Origin: Cokeromyces recurvatus | Lineage: Eukaryota; Mucoromycota; Mucoromycetes; Mucorales; Mucoraceae | NCBI RefSeq assembly: GCF_025118155.1 | Contig: NW_026251416.1 | Span: 124,001-188,000 of the forward strand | DNA length: 64,000 bases | Reading direction: 5' to 3' | In this document: positions 48,398 to 59,871 of the stretch, piece after piece | How positions within the stretch are numbered: the stretch's first letter is position 1 | Layout: each line of letters begins with the position of its first letter | Notes under the pieces: generated by a model | Database searches by the model: none | Told to the model about the DNA's origin: nothing | Seen by the model: the letters and a program-made list of their open reading frames with translations, nothing else | Position numbers and translations under genes: made by a program

Positions 48398-51300
48398 TCT
48401 TTAATGATTGAAGGAAGAAGATATTAATGTAAGAGAGGTGTTAATAGTAAAGAAGATATAAATAAGTAGAGACTTGATCAGAAGAAAGGAACAAGGGGGA
48501 AAAAAAAACTAATTTATATTTATATGTTTTCGCTCAATTGTTCATGTTTGTTGTTGTTGTTGTTGTTGCTATTGTTCACCCTGAAGCTGAACTTTAACAA
48601 AGTTACTATTATTGTCTGTCATATATTAAAAATGCATAAATAGAAAATTAAACGACCGAAGGATTATTATTATTATTACAATTATAATAATACGAAACAA
48701 ACAAAAAAAAAAAAAAAAAAAAAAAAGTAACAAAGTCGTTATTAGAATAGCCCTTATTTTAATATATAGACAATAATTAGTTTAAAGAGAAAATAAAGAC
48801 CTTTTTGTGATTGACATGTGTGTGTGTGTGTTTGTTTCCTTTTATAAATTATTATGGACAAGTAGTAGATAATTGCAGTATAGAAAGATCAACGCAAGAC
48901 TGTAATAGAAGACCATTATGGCAACCAGCAAAAAAAAAAAAATCTTCAAGTCAATTAAGTTTAAGAACTTTAACAATTAAAATAGGACAATAATAGATAT
49001 GTGCTGACCAAAGTAAATTATATTCAAAGCTTTAATAAGAAGGAAAGACCGAAAAGGGATTCAACATGATATATGACATAGAAGTTTTTTTTTCTTTTCT
49101 TTAACTTATTGCTTAAAAGGAAGAAGAAGTTTTTTTTTCCTATGATAATTTGTGTATTTACTTGTCATAAAGAAGAAGATAGATAGCGTGAATAGGGTCC
49201 TAGTAAAGATAAATCGCATGAATCAAAGAATATATTAAATTGATAAATTTAGCAAATATAAAAAGTTTAATTCGTGTAAAAGTTTCAATTGATACAAAAC
49301 AGGTTTTTTTCTCCATTCATTATGAACAATAATATACAACTTAATTATTAAGAATTCATAGTGATAATAGCAAAGCTTATTTATTTTCTTTTATTTTATT
49401 TTCTCTTTAATCAAAACGTCTCACTATAAAATTGCTTGGATGAATACATTTATTAAGTACGTGCTTTTTTTTTATTGTTATTTTTATTGTTATTTTATCT
49501 TTTAAAAAGTCAAATTTGTATATTTGAATATTCAAAACTGCAAGTCCACAGAGAATTTCTAAATATACACGTTTGGACATTTATCAGGTCATTATTCAGA
49601 AGCTTAATCTATTATAAAATTATGATTTCATTATTTATATTTTGAAACATAATAATATTTACCATTAATCCTACCGTTTATTCTATGAGAATCATGTTTA
49701 TTTTATTTTATTTTTTTATTTTGATTATATTTATCAATTTTAAAATGTAATGAAATATTTATCAATTCATTTTTTTTTTTTGAAAAAAATATTCTAATAC
49801 ATTTTCTATTCTTCTGTAACACAAAGAATGGCGCTGTTAATATTTATTAAAAAAAAAAACCAGAAAAAAGTGGCGTGCCTGACAGCATTTTTTAAACACC
49901 GCAAGCAGAACATAACGTGATTATTGTATTAAGACGGCGTCTTTATTTAATAGATCAAAATAGCAGTTAACAGACTCCCTTTATTTTCATCATAGTAAGC
50001 ATACAGCATTATTAAGATTAAATGATGCTTTTGTTATTCATAACTTAATTTAGTTTGATCTTTTTGTTTTTTCTTCTTAAACAGAAAAGCTTGTCAATTG
50101 GTTACAAAATAGTATATACATGAAAATTGCCCGGATTAGATCACCAAAGAAAAAAAAAAAAAAAGACCCTTTAAGATCAAGGGTAGCAAAAATAAAAAAG
50201 ACAGGCAAAATGAGAAAAAAAAGTGTAGCTATGACATAATTATTAAGGGAGTTGAGAGAGGAGTCAATTAAGGGTTCCTTGTCTAGACTATGACGGTACA
50301 GAAGGCAGATTTTTATTATATTATTTGAAAGAACCAAAAAAAAAAGGTAATTGACTTTATACAGATAATTGACAGAGTAAAAGAAAAGAGATTAATATAT
50401 GCTGTGCAAGAAACTGATTGAAAAGAAAGAATGAGGAATTTCATGACTGGCTTCAAGTGCCATCTAAAGTCAATGACAGCAAATATCATATCATTCTGTC
50501 AACAATTATGTGGGGAGCTGTTTGAATAAAATAATATTGTATTAATTGATTTTGTTTATTGTAAACAAATTTAATAAAAAAAAGGCGACGTCATTAACTA
50601 CCATATATGTATAAATTGTTATTATTTGATCTTTTTTAATACAAAAATGATGGGGGGCCTTTTTTTTAATTTTCTAATTTGGGATAAAATATACAACTTT
50701 CTTTGAACAATTACTATTAGTTTTTATTATAATCAATATTTGAAGTAGTTTATTACAATAAATAAATAGAAGAAATTCCTTTTCAGCTGTTCTTTTTTTT
50801 TTTTCTTTTCTTTTAAATAATTATAAACATCTTTTCATGTATTATATAATCATTCCCAAGTTCTTTTTGAAAAATAAAAATAAAAATAAAAAAAAAACTA
50901 AGAAACATAATCATCATCGATAATGTTCAAGTTACTGTAACTTCTTTTTCATGCTTGAATCATAATAAAAAAGAATAGACCTCCTCCCCCAAAAAAAAAA
51001 CAATAAGTAAATGCTGCCAGATTTAACAGATTGGATACTGAAAGTGTGTTTTCCAATAAAGGATTATAAGCTGAGTTTAAAATAATAAGTAACTAGTATA
51101 GTCATTTTGTGGCGTAGTGGCGCATTAACTATGCAGCAATAGCTATTATTATTAAATAGTAGTTTATACAAATAAGAAAATACAACCTTTTTATTTGCAA
51201 GAAAATATGAATCAATACAAAGATATATATTAGTTATACATAATCCTGTAGAAGCAATGACTATAATATTATACTTTAAACATACTCAAGCCTTACAAAT

Positions 51301-52262
51301 AAGAAACATAATAGATTTTATTAGAACGGTGGGTCATAGTATGCCTTTTGATTATATGCCATTGTACCCTTTTATAAAATAGTAGTAGTTTTTTTTTATA
51401 GAGAAAAATTGTTATACTAAATTAGAAACTTTTTTTTTCCTTTTTTCTTTTGTACTAGCAATTTAATATAAAATTAAGCTTCTCTGATTCTTAAATGAAT
51501 GTCTCAGATCTAATCACATAAATACATATCGTAGATCTAGTAATTATCCTGTTTTTCCTTTTCTTTTGTTGATGAGCTTATACTTTATTAATAATAGCAT
51601 GAATGTTACAATAAATAAGATATAGAGATTTAGTTATACTTATTGCTATTAAAAATTTGATTTTTCCTACTTTCAAGTTAATAATAGCTGTCTATTTTTA
51701 GTAAAAATATAAAATGTGGGAAATGTTACTGCTAACATTATATGAGCATATTATATATCTCTTATCAGATTAATAATAATATTCAAATTTAAGTGTATAC
51801 ATTTATTTATAGCTTTTTTTTCCCGAACAAACATAAATAGATTTAAAGTTATTTTATCTGCTAGTTCTTAGATAAATCTCTTTATATGTTGTTTGTTAAA
51901 CAAACAAACCGACTTTCCTTTTTTTTTTTTCTTATCTTTTTATCAAATCAAGCATAATTATATTTTATATACAGATATTTTTTTTTTTATTTGTGTCTAA
52001 ATAATGATATTATTGTTATTGTTTGTTGATATAATCTTACTGTCATTTTATATCTCGGCGGATTAAAAAATGAAAATAAAAAGATAATAACTGGTAATGA
52101 TGTGACTCTTAACGTCATCTTTATTTTATAATATATATTTTTTTTTTAGACTTACCAGGAAATGAGTTCGAATTGTAACTGATGATCTTTTTTATTCATT
52201 TATCTTTATTTTCACTGCATACTTAACGCAGTTATTTATGAGTATTTATGTAATATATGAGT

Positions 52263-52295
<33 letters not shown>

Positions 52296-52863
52296 AAAAA
52301 GAAAAGCTATTATGTTAATGATGCTAATGCTTGTTCTTTTTTAAGGTTTATTATTTGCAAACTTTAATTTAGATGATAGTTTAACTAAATAAGAGAGATA
52401 AATCTGTTACATGTGGTATTATATGAGAATTTTTTTTTTTTTTTACACTACTTAATGCAATAAGCTTATGAAACATATCAATTATATACTTCAGCACAGA
52501 ATCATGCTTGTTCTTCTACTACAACTATAGATTTTGACGAGAAACCGTTTATTTGTCAATTAAATTCAAAAAACTAAATAATGATTAGGCGTTAGTCCCT
52601 CACGATAGAAATCAAATTCCATATAAAGATTAGTGAACATATACTAGGGAGGAAAAAAAAGAAAAAAAAAAGCTCATTGCTTTTGTTTAGCATGGGGTTT
52701 ACAATCTTTTTTTTTTTTTTTTTTTTTTTCATAATTATATAAAGACTTATTAGGTTGTTTTTATATAAATATAAGTAAATATATATTTTTTGCATAATTT
52801 TTTTTCTTATTTCTTTTCTTTATATATAAATATTTTTATTTTTTATTTTTTAAAGAAATAATA
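48398..52863. other. Gene desert, 4.5 kb
   Basis: No credible gene on either strand. Contents include a (GTT)n tract (about 48548-48568), an A run (about 48704-48726), a T run (about 52265-52291), another T run (about 52707-52729) and a few short open frames of under 60 codons. A fragment at about 48840-48993 reads NYYGQVVDNCSIERSTQDCN and onward to a TAA and could be a relic exon. The last 60 bp before 52864 are T-rich like other promoters here. Part of the region is probably the pyruvate decarboxylase promoter. Confidence 0.45.
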
Positions 52864-54632
52864 ATGGTTGCTGTCAAAGTTGGTCAATACCTTATTCAAC
52901 GCCTCAAGGAGGTTGGCATTGAAACTATTTTTGGTGTTCCTGGTGATTATAATATGGTAAGTATAAATAAATAAAAAAAAAGAGAGAGGGAGGGAGATTT
53001 TAATAATAGACAAGATAATTAAATCTTTTGTTTGAAAAAAAAAAGCCATTATTAGATATGATTGAAGATGATAAACAACTTATTTGGGGTAATAACGCAA
53101 ATGAATTAAATGCTTCATATGCAGCAGATGGTTATGCTCGTATTAGAGGTGTCGGTGCCGTTGTTACTACCTTTGGTGTTGGTGAGCTTTCTGCTGCTGC
53201 TGGTATTGCTGGTTCTTATTCTGAAATGCTTCCTGTCATTCATATTGTGGGTACACCCAATACTAAGTCTCAAGCTGAAGGAGCTATCCTTCATCATACT
53301 CTTGGTAATGGTAACTTCCAAGTCTTTGTTGACATGTTTGCCAAGATTTGTTGTGCATCTACTCATTTAACTCGTGATACGGCCATTAAGGAAATTGATC
53401 GTGTCATTCAAGAATCTATTGTTCGTAAGCGTACTGGTTATATTGGTATTCCAATTGATTTAATCAACTATGAAGTCAACATTCCCGATATCAGACCTCT
53501 TGATCTTAGTCTTCCCAAGAACCCTGCCAAGACTCAAGATGTCTGTCTTAAGGTCGTTTTAGAGGCCATTAACAGAGCCCAGCATCCTATTATTATCGTA
53601 GATGCTTGTATTCAACGTCATAACCTTCAAAAGGAAGCTGCCGCCTTTATCAAGCGTTCTGGTTTCCCTACTTATGTTGCCCCCATGGGTAAAGGTCTCG
53701 TTCCAGAGGAATACGCAAACTATCGTGGCTGTTATGCAGGCACTATTACTCTTGAAGGTATCGCTAAGGAAGTTCAGTTGGCTGACTTGATTATTGAACT
53801 TGGTTCAATCAAGTCTGATTTCAACACAGGTGGATTTACATATGGCTTAGATCGTGACAAGACCATCTCCCTTCACTCATTTGCTACTAATGTATTCTAT
53901 GCTGATTATGATAAGGTTAACATGACCGAATTCCTTCCTCTCCTCACCAGTCATCTTCCTCAACAACCTCGTCATTTTGAACTTGGTCCTCGTTGTGAGC
54001 CCGCTCCTATTAGTGAGGGCACTGAGATCACTCATAACTATTTCTGGAATAAAGTTCCCGACTATATTGATGATAACTCAATCATCGTTGCTGAAACCGG
54101 TACCTCTGAGTTTGCTTCCTTTAATATGAGGGCCTCAAAGAATGCCTTCTTTATTGCTCAAGTCCTTTGGGGCTCCATTGGTTACTCTGTCGGTGCTGCT
54201 CTTGGTGCTGCTATGGCTGCTCGCCAACGTCGTGTCTATCTCTTCTGCGGTGATGGCTCCTTCCAATTAACTTGTCAAGAGGTCTCTGTCATGCTTCGTC
54301 ATGGTCTCACTCCCGTTCTCTTTATCTTGAACAATGATGGCTATCTGATTGAAAAGTTGATCCATGGTCCTCATCGGGATTATAATAACTTCCAGATGTG
54401 GCAATATGGTAAATCTCTTGACTATTTCGGAGCTCCTCTTGAACGTAACATCAAATTGGGCTCCTCTAACGTTGGTTATCAAGGTAAAGTTACAAATCGT
54501 TCTGAATTTGAAGCTGCCATGAAGGAGGTTCACTCTCAACGTGATAGAATTCATCTTATCGAAGTCGTCATGCCTCGTTTCGATGCCCCTCGTGAATTAA
54601 TTCTTCAAGTTGAAACTTCTGAAAACCGTTAA
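52864..54632 (+). CDS. PDC1: Pyruvate decarboxylase
   Basis: Exons 52864-52956 and 53046-54632 give 559 residues, the standard length. The enzyme converts pyruvate to acetaldehyde and CO2 in the cytosol, the first step of ethanol fermentation. The N-terminal thiamine-diphosphate domain has FGVPGDYNM and the catalytic glutamate E51 (NELNASYAADGYAR), then HHTLGNGNF with the paired active-site histidines. The C-terminal cofactor motif runs from GDG (433-435) to ILNNDGYLIEKLIHG. Indolepyruvate decarboxylases are related, but the fungal PDC features fit best. Codon bias (GGT, CTT, GTC, AAG) matches the H+-ATPase and implies high expression. The 4.5-kb upstream desert may hold its regulatory sites. 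Confidence 0.96.
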
Positions 54633-54907
54633 TTTTTATTTTATTTTTTAATTTTAATTTTACTTTATTTTGCATTATTCTTCTGTCAATCATAAATAAC
54701 CATAATAAAAAAATTTTTTTTTTCTCTTTGTTCATGTATGTACAATAAGAATTAAAAAAAATATTATTACATAGTTTAATAGGTCAAGATTGAGAGGTCT
54801 TCCATGCATGTTTTTTTTTTCAAGTTAAGAAATAATTCTGATTTATATAATATCTTAGTCAATGAACGAATTTTTATTCAATAATAATAGATAGAAAACC
54901 TATAAAT

Positions 54908-54949
<42 letters not shown>

Positions 54950-55256
54950 TTAGTTTTAACATGTACATGTTGCACAGCTATAATAAGTGATGAAATAACT
55001 AGGGGTTTAAGAAAAACAAGCTATATACTTGTTTATCCTACTATATAAAGTGTTATTTGTTACAGCTATTCTCAATATTACATTTGTGAAGTATCTTTCC
55101 TAAAAAAAAGAAAAAAAAATCCATTTGAAGCTCCAATCTGTGTTCTTGATTTTTTCGATTTAATATTTTCACTACCACTTTATGTGACTTTATTATATTT
55201 TGCTCTTTCATATCATCCATAAAATGAACAGAATAAACGTAATAGATAAAAAAAAA
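54633..55256. other. Convergent spacer with poly-A run
   Basis: 3' regions of PDC1 (+) and the aldo-keto reductase (-). It contains 36 consecutive A (54911-54946). No gene. Confidence 0.5.
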
Positions 55257-56449
55257 TTAATCAAAAAGAGGAATATTAATGCCATATGTGAAGAGAGAAT
55301 TAAAGCGAAGATTTTGGTCAAGTTTCTTAATTGCTTGAAGATCCTTTTCATCAAGCTTAAAGGAGAAAACATCAAAGTTGGACTTGATACGTTCCTCATT
55401 CATACTCTTGGGAAGAACAGCCACTTTTCTTTCAATAGACCAACGCAAGAGAACTTGTGCAGGTGTTTTATTATGTTTGGCAGCAATAGACTTGATAACA
55501 TCGTGATCAAATAATGTAGGAACAGACTTGACATCTTCAGAAAAGACAAAGTAAGAATTAGGACCAAATGAAGAATAGGCTGTTACTTGGATTCCTTGTT
55601 CTTGAGCCCACTTGACAAGTGCTTCTTGTTGTAAGTAAGGATGAAGTTCAACTATTTTTTTTTTTGTTAATAACTATATATATGCATATACATATATATA
55701 TATCTTAATTGTTATTTACTTTGTAAAGTAGCAGGCTTATATTTAGCATATGTTAATAAATCCATAATAAGTTGACAGTTAAAGTTAGAAATACCAATGT
55801 TACGAGTTAAACCAGCATCAACTAATTTTTCCATCTCGGGCCAGAGTTCATGCATAGGTGATTTCTCAAGAGCAACCTCACCGTTAATTTTCCAAGGGCC
55901 GGGATATTGAACTGCAGGATCTACATATTGAAGAGGAACAGGGACTGCGCATAACAGATGAACTTAGCTTATAAACCTATATATAAGTCTTAATATTATC
56001 GATATCACTTACAATGAACGATATAGAGATCAATATAATCCAAATTCATATCTTCGAGTGTTTTTTCGATAGCTGGACGGACATGAGCCTTGTTGTGATA
56101 GTTATTCCATAACTTGGATACAACTATACATATATTTTCGTAAGTATTATTCTTCCAAGTCTTGAAGCCTTTCCTCTTTTTTTACTTTTATATACATATA
56201 TATTTATTTATTTATTTATTTACCAAACAAATCTTCACGTCTAACAATACCTTCCTTGATAGCTCTGTTAATACCACGACCAACACCAACTTCATTATCA
56301 TAAACAGCAGCACCATCAATAAGACGATAACCATTCTTAATAGCAGTATAAACAATTTCTTCAGTATTTTCTTCAACCTTCCAACAACCAAAACCAACAA
56401 TAGGCATCTTATCATTGGTACGGTTTAAAGTAAGATATTGGTCGCTCAT
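55257..56449 (-). CDS. Xylose-reductase-like aldo-keto reductase
   Basis: Exons 56449-56224, 56123-56013, 55944-55720 and 55651-55257 give 318 residues, equal to typical fungal xylose reductases. It is a cytosolic NAD(P)H-dependent TIM-barrel enzyme reducing aldoses and aldehydes. The catalytic tetrad is complete: D45, Y50, K79 and H112 (IVHFPVP). The GFGCWKV opening, KLWNNYH, the ISNFN loop and the coenzyme motif LPKSMNEER (Lys, Ser, Asn and Arg of the phosphate-binding loop) place it in AKR2-type xylose/aldose reductases. The activation-loop glycine-rich [11 protein letters not shown] is normal. Other aldose or glycerol dehydrogenase activities are possible. The start is the first ATG, with a short intergenic leader. 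Confidence 0.92.
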
Positions 56450-57144
56450 GTTGTCTTATGCAAATTTATCCCAAGGAAATAATAATAATAATAAAAAAAG
56501 AACAGAAAAATTTTTTATATTTTTATTTTGACAGAATTTTTATGTATTGCGGCTATGTTATTAAAATAAGTCTGAAACCACTATTACGATGAGAATAAAA
56601 AAAGTAGTATGAAAGAATGTTTTGTTTCATTATCTGAGATCATTCTTCCGGAATTCATCGACACTATTTTTATATAAATGTATATACATGTATTATATAA
56701 ATATATAACTATTCATGGTAGAGAAAAGACTTTATAATTCTAGATATAATAAGCTATCATATAAAAATGCACTTGGTTACAATTTTGTATATTTCATAAA
56801 CATTTCTTCCCATTTAATAACTTTTTGTTTTGAGGAAAGGTCTCATTACGAATATTTTAATATTCTCAGTAATAACTTCATGTTAGCTACTGGAGCTTAT
56901 TGGATTCAAATCTTATCTAATAAGCATAAAGACTATTCGGAATCAATATTATTATTAACATTTATATGACTCTGATTATACAGTAAAATAACGTTTGTTC
57001 ATCATTTATGAATGTGTTACCAGAAGAAAGAGCCGATCATTTTTTATTGTACAAGGTTACCAAGGCTAATAGATATGAAGAGCTTTTTATGCGCTTTTTT
57101 TTTTTTCATTATTCGTATGGAAAAGCAGGGTCAAAAATTATAAT

Positions 57145-58073
57145 TTATTTCTTATTCTCTTGAATAATATTAACAAGCCTAAAACAAAAAACAAAAAAGA
57201 AAAAAAATAAGCATTAAGTTTTATAGTTATCATTTTTTCTTTTTTTATATATCTGAATTGCCTACCAATCTAAACCTTCCGTTAAACCTTCTCCCTTTAA
57301 TGCACTTGTTTTGTAGATAGAATATTGTCTATTTTTTAAAGTTGATAAACCAAGAGCATCAGCAACTTCTGCAGCAGATAAAGCGCCTTCCATATCTTGT
57401 TTATTTGCAAACACAAGAAGGGCTGCATCTTTTAATTCTTCTTCCTCTAACATGGCATGTAATTCTTCCCTTGATGTCTGCATACGATCCTTATCCACAC
57501 TATCAACTACATAAATTACTGCATCTGTATTAGAATAATAACATCTCCAATAAGGTCTAATTTGTATTTAATCTTTGTTAGTCCAGAACGTGCGCATAAA
57601 ACGTAATCTTTATGTTATTATTATTCACCTTATACTAGTCTGCCCGCCTAAATCCCATACTTGAAATTTAATATTTTTATATGTGACAGTTTCGACATTA
57701 AATCCAATGGCTAATCATCATAAAAAAAAAGTACATGAGTATTAAGTATTTCTATTTTAAGTGTTCAACTCTATATATATATATATATATATATATGAAA
57801 AAAAATGGGAATTTACTTGGAATAGTAGAAACAACTTCACCAATCTATAAGATTGAAAATTAAATTAGAAAATTCTATCATCTGATGTACATCTATCTTC
57901 TTACTTGAAGTCTATATAGAATGGTAGTTTTACCGGCACCGTCGAGACCAAGAATTAAAATACGAACTTCCTTTTCTCCCCAAAGTTTACTGAAAAGGCT
58001 ACTAAAAAGTGCACCTAAATTAATTTGAAATTAACAATAGTTTATAAGTTAATGTTTTTTTTTAATTACCCAT
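57145..58073 (-). CDS. ARL1: ARL1 small GTPase
   Basis: Exons 58073-58070, 58014-57905, 57844-57817, 57710-57629, 57556-57266 and 57178-57145 give 182 residues. Arl1 is a trans-Golgi GTPase that recruits GRIP-domain golgins and Arf exchange factors. The protein starts [14 protein letters not shown], with Gly2 for N-myristoylation and an amphipathic helix. G-box motifs are GLDGAGKT, the switch [27 protein letters not shown] and NKQD, then the TSALKGEGL loop. The [17 protein letters not shown] opening and [15 protein letters not shown] favour Arl1 over Arf1. The first exon is just ATGG. The terminal exon ([11 protein letters not shown]) uses a donor within the codon before an apparent TAG, so reading through would lose the last helix residues. 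Confidence 0.92.
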
Positions 58074-59871
58074 TTTACAATACACTAAAAAAAAAGTAAA
58101 CAAATGCCTTTTTTTTTTTTTTACAGCATTTTCTGCTGAAATCCAGACAGCGTCCAATTTTTTTTTTTTTTTTTTTATGAAAATTTAAGACGACACAAAA
58201 TTGATTTTTAGATAACTGAAGTAAAATATTCAACGATTTTATCACTTGAATGAATTTATAATGCTCTTTCTATATGACACAAAATAATATCCTTTACTAA
58301 ACTGATTGAATCAGAAGCAACCTCATCAAAAAAGAAATAGGGCCAACCAGGTAATAAATGACTAAGCTTATTAGGTATCTTATAGATTTATGCTCTCTAC
58401 TGTTTCTTCAATAGGATAAAAAGAAAGTATTCCTAGTCAATGGCTACAGGCAGGCATATGGATATACTCTTTTACTACACTTAATTTAGTAGATAATAAA
58501 GTAGAGGCTGTTAATTCATAAGATATTTAAAGTGCAAAGAAAAAAAGGAAAATAGATAATGAACAAAGAGTGTATATAAGCAATACATTATGTCTTTTGA
58601 TTAAATACACAATTGACTTATTTAAAGAAAATACAGTTCTCGAATGTTTGCTTTGATAATATGCTTCTTCCTTCTTCTACATAGCAGACAATACTAACCA
58701 TGCTACAACACAACAGAACAAGTACAAAAACAGTCATTCCAACATATACAAAAAAAAAACACACTTCTACTATAATGTCAGCTTTTCTATAGTCTTCTAT
58801 ATGTTCTATGTTATATGAGATGGATTGTCTAGTTTACAACTTCATTTCTCCGCCTCTTCCCAATTCTGGCTTATTCTTGATAGACTGGCTTACTCAAACT
58901 TCCTCCTTCCAAACACTTCATTTCTTTCTAATACTTGAGTTGATCATTTATTTTTTTTTTTTTTTAAAAACTGACTGAGATAGTTTAGTAATTTTATAAG
59001 TTATGTTCTCTGTATTCTTATAAAATAATATGTGGAGCTTAAAATATGTATCATAAATTACCACCACCAGAATTAGCTTTATTTGCCCATTATAGATTTT
59101 CATGTGCAATTAATTCAATAAGAAGAGAAAATGAAACATACATAAAAAGTATTATGTACAATCAATATTTAATTACGATTGCACTTTATTACCATTATTT
59201 TGTGTCTATTAATTATAAATAACATCTAGACGATAAACGTTATAAACATTGATTACTATTGCTTTTATATATTATTATTATTATTTAACAAACTTGAACG
59301 CTATATGTGTAAGAAGAGCAAAGACTTTGAAACAAATAATGCCATTTCTTTTCTTATAAATAAATGTCAAAATGACTGACATATTTTTATGTGTAAATAA
59401 CAGCTTGTTTAATATCTCTGATAATGCAAATATATTTGATGCTTTAAAAAATAAATTACAGATAAAAGAGAAATAGGATTCAACTATTATTAACTTCTCC
59501 TAAATTTAGTAATAATAGTCTAAATTTGATTCAGGTACACAGACAATAATAATACTTTATTCTTGTCCTACTGCTTGTTCATATATGTGCCTATTTATCT
59601 ACATATATTTTTTTTTAATTATTGTATAAAACACTGCTTTTTCGTGCTCCTTTCTTTCTCCCTTTCTATTTATTTATTTATTTATTTATTATTTCATTAG
59701 TATCCTTTCCTTCTTCTCCTCCTCCTCCTCCTCCTTTTTTCTTTTCTTTTCAACAAAATAAAACAGCATTTTATTCATATTTTATTTTCTTTTTCATCTA
59801 TACAACAGAAAAAGGGAAAAGCACACACACACACACACGCATACACACACACACTAGTAATAATAAAACAA
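58074..59871. other. Spacer upstream of chitin synthase, with coding-like ORFs
   Basis: Between the ARL1 start (-) and the chitin synthase start (+). Two plus-strand frames below 60 codons look more protein-like than random AT-rich DNA: 58808-58978 (contains FISPPLPNSGLFLIDWL) and 59046-59222 (begins MYHKLPPPELALFAHYRFSC). A third stretch near 58433-58520 contains PSQWLQAGIWIYSFTTL. They do not join by clear splice sites and I recognise none. The proximal promoter has (CTCCTC)n near 59715-59735 and a (CA)n repeat (59823-59854). Confidence 0.35.

Noticed and set aside
50431..50529. 32-codon ORF in the desert (starts MRNFMTGFKCHLKS)
   Set aside because: It reads fairly naturally but is too short and isolated to call without conservation data.
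56715..56969. 84-codon plus-strand frame between the aldo-keto reductase and ARL1
   Set aside because: Its composition is mainly F/I/K/N/S/Y as expected for AT-rich DNA, with no recognisable motif or splice context.
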